24,740 bases of DNA from a virus. The DNA is taken from positions 1 through 24,740 of IMG/VR virus record IMGVR_UViG_3300021964_000502. One strand, 5' to 3'. This document shows, piece by piece, positions 17,567 through 24,040 of the stretch; within the stretch, counting starts at the first letter, position 1; every line of letters begins with the position of its first letter. The position numbers and the translations under genes were made by a program. Below the pieces are notes generated by a model. That model worked only from the letters and a program-made list of their open reading frames with translations. It was not told where the DNA came from and did no database searches.

Positions 17567-20261
17567 ATCTAGGGGGTAGCTGGCGCGGGGTTGTCACGCC
17601 ATCCTTCTTCTCTTCCTCTGGCTTTAATTGCTCAGTTTCAACCTCAAAATACTCACCCACTGTTATATTCAGGTTTGCTATTGGATTGTAACCATCTTGG
17701 AACAGGGTGAACTGAGAGTATGCCTCTGTAGGAGTTATTACATGCTTGTATCCAAATATCTTATATTTGTTAGAAAATATAGAAGGAGGAGGCAAGCTAC
17801 CGGCAAAGCGATTTGTCCCTATTATTTTGTTTGGCGCTCCCATCAATATACAATTCCTTTCTAAATAATAGGATGTATTGAAGAAAGGAAGAGTTTTTAT
17901 GTTAACTTCGATAACATACTTATTAACTCTCCTGATAATATCAGCTTCGTCTCTAAGCTTGTTTCCCTTACCAGGAACGAAGTCCTTGTAAACATCCTCA
18001 GTGGTGTCACGGAGCTTACTCTTAAAGAGTATCAAATCTAAAAAGTCTATTAATCTCATTTCAGAAACTTTAGGACTGTCTTTAACTACCTTAAGAAAGA
18101 CTTCGTCTCCTCTTAGACTTTCTAAAACATTCCCAGGCAGTATGGCTTCCTTATCTCCTCTGATAGAATTTGCAACTAAGTCATCTACAAACTGCTTAAT
18201 CTCTTCAACATCAGTAGTTTGATCGAGAATGACTTGATCACCGTCGATAGCTTGATCCAGTAGGTTGTATGTAGATTCATTTGCTATTGTTAAAAGCTCT
18301 GCTTTGTAAGGACTACTATCGAAGCTCACATCAAGCACATTTGAGTTTTTAAAATTATGCATGAAGACCATAGTGTCCGGCGTCACAAGATCCAAATACT
18401 TAGGATAAGGTCCGAAATCTATTGCCTCCCCAAAAGAAGAAGTTAATCCTGTTTTTCTACCCCTACGATCTCTGAAAAGAATACCTGCTTCTTTCTTGTA
18501 ATCTGCCCACTTTTTCTGCAAGACATCTCGATCCTCACTCAGGCTAAATGTAGCCCCTTGTGCCTTTGCAGGTAGCTCAGTACTTTGACTGTAAACTAAA
18601 CTTCGTATGAGATTGTAATCCCCCACAAAGACGACCGAACTGTCTGCACTTTCTATAATCCCATACTCATATAGTAACTTCGTGATTCTAAGATCATTCT
18701 CTTCGAAAACCACAGGATCAATGAACTGACCAGTTTTAGATTTAAGAGTTCTAAAGAATTTGTATATTGGCCTGAGAACCTCTAAGATATTACCATCAGA
18801 ATCGTCTGTCTTAAGCTCATTGAGGATATATAACGTCACCTTTTCTATCTGCTGTCGTTGATCCTCCGAAAGTAATTTCACACCGTTAGTCAGCTTGGCT
18901 TTTCTTACTTGACGGCCCAGAGTTTGATTATCTACGAAGCCTGCTGCGGGGCCGGTGTTAGCTCTATCAACTCTGGCTTGCCTAGTCCTAGCGTCTTTCA
19001 GTTCCTGTCTAAGTCTTTTAGCAGTCGCTTGTTCATCTGCCGATAACTTACTTCTACCACCGAGTCGGTTTTCTTTATCAATAAGGGGTCTAAGCTCATT
19101 AAAGATCCTCGCGATATTCTGCTTAATGGTTTGATTGCTCCAAGTTGCTGTTGCTGAGGGGTCCGTTATCGCTTCAGGATCTATAGGGTCAAGTGTTGAA
19201 ATACCTATCCCATATTCCCAAAGAATACTACGATATAGAGAAATGATATCTTGGTTTCTCTTTCCAATGGTTGCGAGGCTGTTAATGTTTATAGGACTTT
19301 TACTATCAGCGGCGGGCCGATCTAAATCCTGAGGGAACAAGACAAGAACATTACCGTTCGGAACTGATTGAAATCTGTCTCCTACAAATTTTTGAAGGAG
19401 TGACCTAATTGCATAATTCCACCTATCATCACTATTGTTTAGAGTTGAAAGTCGCTGAGGAACAAATGATTCAAGTCTTCTTCGCTTATTAAGATATTCG
19501 TTAGCTATCTTACCCGACATGTTCGCGTTCGGTGGTCTAGTAAGTAACTCTTGAGCCTCTGCTGACATTACACCTTTACCAAGCTGCTCTACCCTATCTA
19601 TCACCTCGACTCTAAATGTCTTTTCAGATGCAATTTTAAGATCTTCAGAATAAGCAGCATTACTATCAAAAGGCGTTGTAAGATCTCTGTCTAAGAATAT
19701 CTTATTTGTAAATACTTTAAGTGACTCAATAGTTGGAGTAAATCCTAATTCAAGCTCACGTATCCCATCAGATCTAAGTGTTAGATTCGCATCAATTAAG
19801 TCGAGAGTGAACGGCCCAGCCCAAGTGCTAATATCATCTCCAATCCCAAAAGAGATATAGTATCTGGGTCGGATGGCTCGCATAGCAGCCAAAGTATCAG
19901 AATCAATAGTTCTCAGATCTTTTACTTTCTTTCTAAACTTGTTTGCAATAGAGAGCGTCACACCATCAGATGGGATTACAAACTTCTCAAGAATACGTTG
20001 AGTCTCCACTAACCTAAGAGTCGTGAATTTAGCGTTGCCAGCACCGGGTAAATCAGTCTCAAAACTTATAAACTCGTCATTATTGAAAGGACTAATAAGA
20101 ATGTCCTCTTTAAACTTATTATCTAATTTTTGAAAAGAAGATATAAAAGATTTACGCAATCTAATCCTTCCTGCTTTCTGTTGAATGTCATCGAAGAACA
20201 ATTTCTCTATTGCTTCCGAAGATCTGCTTACGACAATATTATAAGTGAACGACCTACTCAT
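17565..20261 (-). CDS. Baseplate hub protein, gp27 / gpD-like, enlarged (898 aa)
   Basis: Probably the hub that joins tail tube to spike. It lies between the gp53-like LysM protein and the spike, where gpD/gp27 genes sit. Residues 75-185 look like a tube-type beta domain: RPRYYISFGIGDDISTWAGP (131-150) and FTLDLIDANLTLRSDGIREL (151-170), then a strand leading to a linker. The C-terminal part holds KYVIEVNIKTLPFFNTSYY (781-799), CILMGAP (804-810) and a strand/turn series to about 872, as expected of a second hub barrel. Between them are about 450 residues that are mostly charged helix, including a likely coiled coil at 395-435. Hub proteins of T4 and P2 are under 400 residues, so this is more than twice the usual size. 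It overlaps gp53 by one base (TGATG). The last 25 residues are acidic and Pro-rich. Confidence 0.72.
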   Translation of the reverse strand: MSRSFTYNIVVSRSSEAIEKLFFDDIQQKAGRIRLRKSFISSFQKLDNKFKEDILISPFNNDEFISFETDLPGAGNAKFTTLRLVETQRILEKFVIPSDGVTLSIANKFRKKVKDLRTIDSDTLAAMRAIRPRYYISFGIGDDISTWAGPFTLDLIDANLTLRSDGIRELELGFTPTIESLKVFTNKIFLDRDLTTPFDSNAAYSEDLKIASEKTFRVEVIDRVEQLGKGVMSAEAQELLTRPPNANMSGKIANEYLNKRRRLESFVPQRLSTLNNSDDRWNYAIRSLLQKFVGDRFQSVPNGNVLVLFPQDLDRPAADSKSPININSLATIGKRNQDIISLYRSILWEYGIGISTLDPIDPEAITDPSATATWSNQTIKQNIARIFNELRPLIDKENRLGGRSKLSADEQATAKRLRQELKDARTRQARVDRANTGPAAGFVDNQTLGRQVRKAKLTNGVKLLSEDQRQQIEKVTLYILNELKTDDSDGNILEVLRPIYKFFRTLKSKTGQFIDPVVFEENDLRITKLLYEYGIIESADSSVVFVGDYNLIRSLVYSQSTELPAKAQGATFSLSEDRDVLQKKWADYKKEAGILFRDRRGRKTGLTSSFGEAIDFGPYPKYLDLVTPDTMVFMHNFKNSNVLDVSFDSSPYKAELLTIANESTYNLLDQAIDGDQVILDQTTDVEEIKQFVDDLVANSIRGDKEAILPGNVLESLRGDEVFLKVVKDSPKVSEMRLIDFLDLILFKSKLRDTTEDVYKDFVPGKGNKLRDEADIIRRVNKYVIEVNIKTLPFFNTSYYLERNCILMGAPNKIIGTNRFAGSLPPPSIFSNKYKIFGYKHVITPTEAYSQFTLFQDGYNPIANLNITVGEYFEVETEQLKPEEEKKDGVTTPRQLPPR

Positions 20262-20548
20262 CAGGCTAAAATCCTTATCCTATCCCCGACGTTGAGTTGT
20301 TGAAAAGGGTCAGAGACATTGTTAGTCCAGCAGACTAACCAATCAAGCTCTGGGCTCTCGTAGAACAGATCGGCAATCCTATCTGCTCGGTGCTCATACC
20401 CTGGTGGGATAACCACTACCTTGTATCGGCTTTGATTAATAGAGTCTATAAACCTAGAAAGGTCTTTTGAATTAAGACTCGTTGCTACCTTTTTATTCTT
20501 ATGGGTAACTATATTAGGATTCAAGCTCAAGTGGTTTCTATATTTCAT
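20261..20548 (-). CDS. 53: Baseplate wedge protein gp53-like, LysM-type (95 aa)
   Basis: The C-terminal half carries the LysM-like pattern of gp53 and P2-type tail protein X: VIPPGYEHRADRIADLFYES (47-66), then a Leu-Asp-Trp-Leu-Val-Cys-Trp strand, NVSDPFQQLNVGDRIRIL (77-94). The Tyr-x-x-Arg-x-Asp-x-(I/L)-A-x-x-x-Tyr helix, the Trp pair and the closing (L/V)-x-(V/P)-G-x-x-(I/L)-x-(I/V) strand are all present. These proteins hold the wedge core to the tube. The N-terminal 40 residues are basic. At 95 residues it is shorter than T4 gp53 (196). Start and stop are fixed by a four-base overlap (ATGA) with the gene before and TGATG with the hub after it. Confidence 0.8.
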   Translation of the reverse strand: MKYRNHLSLNPNIVTHKNKKVATSLNSKDLSRFIDSINQSRYKVVVIPPGYEHRADRIADLFYESPELDWLVCWTNNVSDPFQQLNVGDRIRILA

Positions 20549-21642
20549 AGCTTAACACCCCTGTAAGAGGAATCTCCACCTATAAACCCGTTGTAGGGGT
20601 CGATATCATTATTCTCTATAATAGACTCCCAACCAGTCAGGTTATCTCCATCTGGGTTTGTAGTGGGCTGATACGATCCGAAGTTGCCGGTTCGGGATTC
20701 AACAAGATTAAGGGTTACCTCTAATCTCTTAGGAGTGAGAGTATGTAAATCATACCCCGCCTCATCAAGAATTTTAATTGAGTAATCTTCCACCAAACAT
20801 GGGACCGCATTATACATTGGTCCATGAGTTAGCCTTACAATAGGGGGGCCGTAAATAGTGCTACGGGAATTATTCAGAATAGAACTTCTGATTAAGTTTA
20901 TCCAGCAAAGAACAAGATTGATAACTCTATTAACATCTTTATATCTCTGACTCAGAGTAGCAATCCCTTCGCCACTGAGGAGACCAGCAGTCCAACTCTC
21001 AGCCTCTTGATTTTCTAACTGTTCCCCGGTAAGTTCTCCAATCTTTTGTAAGTAGTAGTCTCTATGAATTTGAGCGTGGTCCCTATCCACACCCTTACCA
21101 ACACTCAGGTTATCTTTAAAGGAAGAGTTTATAGAAGCATTGTATGCTTCTTCAAAAGCGTAATCAGGATTCTCCTGCGCGATATAGCCTCCTTTGTCAA
21201 TTCTTACACTATCCATATCAGCAGCCTGTATTTCTGCTCTTGTGCCAGCAATTTCCGCGTTTGCAAAAGCATCTAAAGCAGCTTCTCTTTCACTGAAAAA
21301 GACCTTGAAGTTTCTTTGAAAGTAATCAGCAATCCCTTCCTTCGCATCCATCTCAATCACATGCAGGAGACTAATGTTGAAGGTGAGATTCAAACGTCTA
21401 GATTCAGCACCGCCGTAAGAGAATAACTGACCCGCTCTACCAATAAGATCATATGCATTGAGTCTGGCTTTACCCCTCTCACTTATCTGAGCATTCTCTA
21501 GAAACGGAATATAGATCCTAACATACCGACCGTTGGGCTGAGGAAACTCCATACCTAAATGAGACCTTTCGTGTAAAAACCTCTTAGTTACTTTAGAGTT
21601 CTTACCAAAGTCTTTAAACTGATCTTTTAGAAATGTAACCAT
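20545..21642 (-). CDS. Baseplate tube-initiator / tube cap protein, gp48/gp54-like (365 aa)
   Basis: Residues 35-95 contain PNGRYVRIYIPFLENAQISE and GAESRRLNLTFNISLLHVIE; residues 263-320 contain YGPPIVRLTHGPMYNAVPCL, VEDYSIKILDEAGYDLHTLT and PKRLEVTLNLVESRTGNFG. This two-part beta domain, with a strand pair from each side of a helical insertion (100-250), resembles tube-like proteins that cap the baseplate and start tube growth. T4 gp48 and gp54 are 364 and 320 residues long. Position supports it: after the tape measure and before gp53 and hub. The weak AGG before the ATG lies in the last codon of the tape-measure gene, two bases away. The identification is moderate; it could be another tube-fold hub component. 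Confidence 0.65.
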   Translation of the reverse strand: MVTFLKDQFKDFGKNSKVTKRFLHERSHLGMEFPQPNGRYVRIYIPFLENAQISERGKARLNAYDLIGRAGQLFSYGGAESRRLNLTFNISLLHVIEMDAKEGIADYFQRNFKVFFSEREAALDAFANAEIAGTRAEIQAADMDSVRIDKGGYIAQENPDYAFEEAYNASINSSFKDNLSVGKGVDRDHAQIHRDYYLQKIGELTGEQLENQEAESWTAGLLSGEGIATLSQRYKDVNRVINLVLCWINLIRSSILNNSRSTIYGPPIVRLTHGPMYNAVPCLVEDYSIKILDEAGYDLHTLTPKRLEVTLNLVESRTGNFGSYQPTTNPDGDNLTGWESIIENNDIDPYNGFIGGDSSYRGVKL

Positions 21643-21644
21643 AA

Positions 21645-23294
21645 TTACCTAGTTCTGCTTGCAGAAGTTCTGGAGCTTCTCATCTCCTCAGCCTGTTGCT
21701 TGTTAACCTTGTAAAGCCTTTCAAGGTGAGGTATAATTTCTTTACCAAGTGTTAAGTCAGTTCTGGCTCGAATATATCCAGTAAGGAAGTTGATTCTTTC
21801 GATCTCTTTAGCAGCAAGCCTCAGCCTTTCTTCCTTTCTTTTATCCTCTTCAATCTGAGCACTCTTCTGAGTAGCTTCTGCTGTTTTCTTGCTGCTATCC
21901 ATGATAGATTCAAATATGCCAAACAACAGACCGCCCGCTCCACCTATAAGCGCACCTGGGATGCCACCGCCGACAATTGCACCTAATGATGCTCCAGTCG
22001 CAGCCTTCTCAAGTACCCCCATTGCTGACTTTGCGAATCCTTCCTCTTCAGGAGCGAGTTTGTTTAGTGCAAACGCAGCGCCTCCAGCGGTAGCGCCAAA
22101 AGCGAGTCGGCCACCGATTTGGCCCAAACCTGCCAGAGCACCCTTAAAGCCGCCACCTCCAGTGGGTTTGAAACCTTGAGCCATACCTAAGCCAAGACTA
22201 GCGTTTATTGCTAAACCAATAAGGGCAGCGTCGATAGTGCCCAACTTACTCAACATCTCAACGGCTGTGTTATCGTAGAAGTTTCGTGCTCGATCATTGA
22301 TGTTTCCAATATTATTGAGTAACTCATCATTAGTCTTCTTTTGATCTTCGCTCAGAGCGTAACTTTTGGTGAGTTGATTATTGAGATTGACCAATTGAAC
22401 AACCTGCTCTCTGCTAAGTCCAGTTCGCATGGCAGCGATGTCGGCTCCAAGGGCAAGGTTGCCCCCACCAGACTCCATCGCAATCCTAGCGACTTGAGCT
22501 AAGATAGGTTCAATATCACCCATAGACACTGCCTGACCAGCAGAGATTCTCGAACGAAGCCCTCCAGCACCCGTTCTCAGGGCTGTTGAGAGGTTGCCTA
22601 AGCCTCCGGTACCTAAACCTAGAAGCGTCCTGATAGCGCCTTCTACATTCTTACCACCAGTCCTAGCCTTAAGTTCCTTAGTCAGTATCTCAAGGGAGGC
22701 TGTAGTTTCACCACCAAAGAAAGAAGCTTCCTCGAAAGTTTGCTTCAGAGAGTTAACGGAGTCAATAAGCTTTTGATTAGAGACTCCATACTTGTCACTT
22801 ATATCTTTGTTGGCTTTATTCGTATCCTGCATCACTCTGATGTTATCACCAGTGAACAGCAGGAGGTCAGAGTTCATCTCTCTAAGACCCTGAACGTTTT
22901 GACCCGTCGCAATCATCTCTTCGGTTAGATCGCCGAGAGCACCTCCTTGAACTCGAATACCTGCTTCGAAGTTGTTGACAATGGCATCTACGAGTTTCTG
23001 GTAGCCGACATTACCTCTCTGCAAAATATCAGAGTTCTTGGATACGGTCTTTTCAAGCTTAGAGGTAGTGGTTCCTAATGCTAAGGCGGCTCTGTTGGTC
23101 TGATCTAATCTGGTGATCGAGTCCTGTAGTCTCGTCACAGGGTTCACAAAGCTGTTAAACGAAGCTTGAAGGCCCCTGATGCTTTGCTTTATGCTACCAT
23201 TTAAATCCCTAGTAGCTTTAGCAAGCTCTCTTTGGATCTGTAGTTGCTCCTGAGCAAACTGATCACCTACATTTGGGATGTTAGTATTACTCAC
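21645..23294 (-). CDS. Tape measure protein (549 aa)
   Basis: This protein would fill the tail tube lumen, fix tail length and be released ahead of the DNA. Residues 10-110 and 150-210 are Gln/Lys/Glu-rich and helical with heptad-like spacing. Glycine- and alanine-rich hydrophobic segments lie at about 355-372, 393-411 and 433-462 (GASLGAIVGGGIPGALIGGA), the usual membrane-active part of tape measures. Residues 470-545 are a basic helical tail ending in SRTSASRTR. The length is close to T4 gp29 (590). At about 0.15 nm per residue it predicts a tail near 82 nm. The start is GTG, overlapping the stop of the 129-residue gene by eight bases and preceded by a good AAGGTGA site. The position before tube initiator and hub fits. 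Confidence 0.82.
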   Translation of the reverse strand: MSNTNIPNVGDQFAQEQLQIQRELAKATRDLNGSIKQSIRGLQASFNSFVNPVTRLQDSITRLDQTNRAALALGTTTSKLEKTVSKNSDILQRGNVGYQKLVDAIVNNFEAGIRVQGGALGDLTEEMIATGQNVQGLREMNSDLLLFTGDNIRVMQDTNKANKDISDKYGVSNQKLIDSVNSLKQTFEEASFFGGETTASLEILTKELKARTGGKNVEGAIRTLLGLGTGGLGNLSTALRTGAGGLRSRISAGQAVSMGDIEPILAQVARIAMESGGGNLALGADIAAMRTGLSREQVVQLVNLNNQLTKSYALSEDQKKTNDELLNNIGNINDRARNFYDNTAVEMLSKLGTIDAALIGLAINASLGLGMAQGFKPTGGGGFKGALAGLGQIGGRLAFGATAGGAAFALNKLAPEEEGFAKSAMGVLEKAATGASLGAIVGGGIPGALIGGAGGLLFGIFESIMDSSKKTAEATQKSAQIEEDKRKEERLRLAAKEIERINFLTGYIRARTDLTLGKEIIPHLERLYKVNKQQAEEMRSSRTSASRTR

Positions 23295-23676
23295 GTATGT
23301 TCACCTTAAGTATGTCTCGTATTTTAGCCACGTTTAAAGTTCTAAAGTTCTGCTTACCTAGAAAAGCACCAATGATTGCTGGGGAATGATAGTTACAAGC
23401 AACTTCATTGTTGTATAAGTTATTTACCATTAACGAGAACATTGCCTCGGATAAGCCCTTAACTATAACAAAGTTAAGGAGAGTGTTATTTCTGCCGGAT
23501 AGAAACATGCCGTCAGTTGTTCTTCTAGAGGATACTATCAGCCCGTATCTAGGGGATCCACCGTAAGATATATGAACCAAATCTCCAGGTCTAAGCCCTA
23601 AGTAGGATGTTTCAGAAAGCTGGTAGGAATACTGCGACAGATCCTGAATCAAACCCCGGTCAACTTCTCTTCTCAT
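23287..23676 (-). CDS. Small protein of unknown function, first gene of the tail operon (129 aa)
   Basis: I do not recognise this protein. It is the first gene after the late promoter and overlaps the tape measure by eight bases, so it is likely a tail or baseplate assembly factor, perhaps a tape-measure partner. Residues 24-75 look like a small beta barrel: LGLRPGDLVHISYGGSPRYG (27-46), LIVSSRRTTDGMFLSGRNN, LNFVIVKGL. A Gly-Gly turn with a Tyr-Gly pair is reminiscent of SH3-like folds, but that is only an impression. The C-terminal 50 residues look helical and end with ILKVNIRE. There is no Shine-Dalgarno before the ATG; the leader is AT-rich and unstructured next to the start. Confidence 0.75.
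   Translation of the reverse strand: MRREVDRGLIQDLSQYSYQLSETSYLGLRPGDLVHISYGGSPRYGLIVSSRRTTDGMFLSGRNNTLLNFVIVKGLSEAMFSLMVNNLYNNEVACNYHSPAIIGAFLGKQNFRTLNVAKIRDILKVNIRE
23301..23307 (-). promoter_or_regulatory. Ribosome binding site for the GTG-started tape measure gene
   Basis: The minus strand reads AAGGTGA six bases before the GTG at 23294. It is one of the clearest Shine-Dalgarno sequences in the window and decides the start of the tape measure gene, which has no upstream ATG and whose next in-frame ATG is far inside the protein. Confidence 0.7.
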
Positions 23677-23706
23677 TGTAATAATTTAGTAAATCTAAGA
23701 TATTTA

Positions 23707-23724
23707 GTGCTTTTCCCGAAGCAC
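23707..23724 (-). promoter_or_regulatory. 5' leader stem-loop of the late tail transcript
   Basis: A perfect six-base inverted repeat (GTGCTT / AAGCAC) with a six-base loop (CGGGAA in the minus-strand RNA). If transcription starts about six bases after the late promoter box, near 23732, the hairpin begins around base +9 of the message and ends about 30 bases before the start codon. It is not followed by a U-run in either direction, so a terminator is unlikely. A 5'-end stem that protects the mRNA is the best guess. Confidence 0.5.
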
Positions 23725-23737
23725 GCATCTCTATAAC

Positions 23738-23745
23738 TATTTATA
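23738..23745 (-). promoter_or_regulatory. T4-type late promoter (TATAAATA) for the tail operon
   Basis: The minus strand carries a perfect TATAAATA, the known late box of T4-like phages read by a gp55-type sigma factor with the sliding clamp. It lies in the only real intergenic space of the window, 62 bases before the ATG of the first tail gene and pointing into the 14-gene operon. No -35 element is needed for such promoters and none is seen. A chance match of this octamer is possible in AT-rich DNA, but the position is exactly right. Confidence 0.75.
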
Positions 23746-23749
23746 AGAT

Positions 23750-24040
23750 ATGAATACATTAGAAGAGGATTTAGTCGAGACTATTGATTTACTGAACTTT
23801 ACTTTCTCCAGTGACTTTGTAGATAAATGGAGTTTTAAATATGGAAAGAGATTACCTAGTCTCTATCAGCTTAGACTCCTTAAGTCTCTGGATACCCGTA
23901 AGCCCCTTAAGCTACAGACAATCTACAAGTTTCTGGTTGTTGACTCTGGCTTCAACGAAGAAGTTATTAAGTCCTTCTTAGAAGACATTGATTACGAAAT
24001 CTACTTCCCCATCATTAAGGGGAGGATCATCGACCTCTAG
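23750..24040 (+). CDS. Unknown small protein, only plus-strand gene (96 aa)
   Basis: I do not recognise it. It is a compact, mostly helical, soluble protein with no signal peptide, membrane span or Cys. Features are an acidic N-terminus (MNTLEEDLVETIDLLNFTF), a basic centre (KYGKRLPSLYQLRLLK, 30-45) and an acidic C-terminal helix (SFLEDIDYEIYFP). The pattern of acidic-basic-acidic helices would suit a small assembly factor or nucleic-acid-binding accessory protein. It is divergent from the tail operon and converges on the nuclease; the two stop codons overlap in CTAG. There is no Shine-Dalgarno and no good sigma70 promoter; a TATAAC sits too close to the start to be useful. Codon-level sequence looks like that of its neighbours. 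Confidence 0.7.
   Translation: MNTLEEDLVETIDLLNFTFSSDFVDKWSFKYGKRLPSLYQLRLLKSLDTRKPLKLQTIYKFLVVDSGFNEEVIKSFLEDIDYEIYFPIIKGRIIDL

Noticed and set aside
21889-22179. Pro/Ala-rich plus-strand ORF opposite the tape measure
   Set aside because: It mirrors the Gly/Ala-rich hydrophobic region of the tape measure on the other strand; the composition is explained by that and there is no start signal.
23732-23737. TATAAC as a sigma70 -10 box for the plus-strand gene
   Set aside because: No -35 hexamer at 17 bases, and transcription would begin about five bases before the start codon.
24004-24023. TCCCC/GGGGA inverted repeat as a terminator
   Set aside because: It lies inside the coding region of the plus-strand gene, has an eight-base loop and no U-run on either side.
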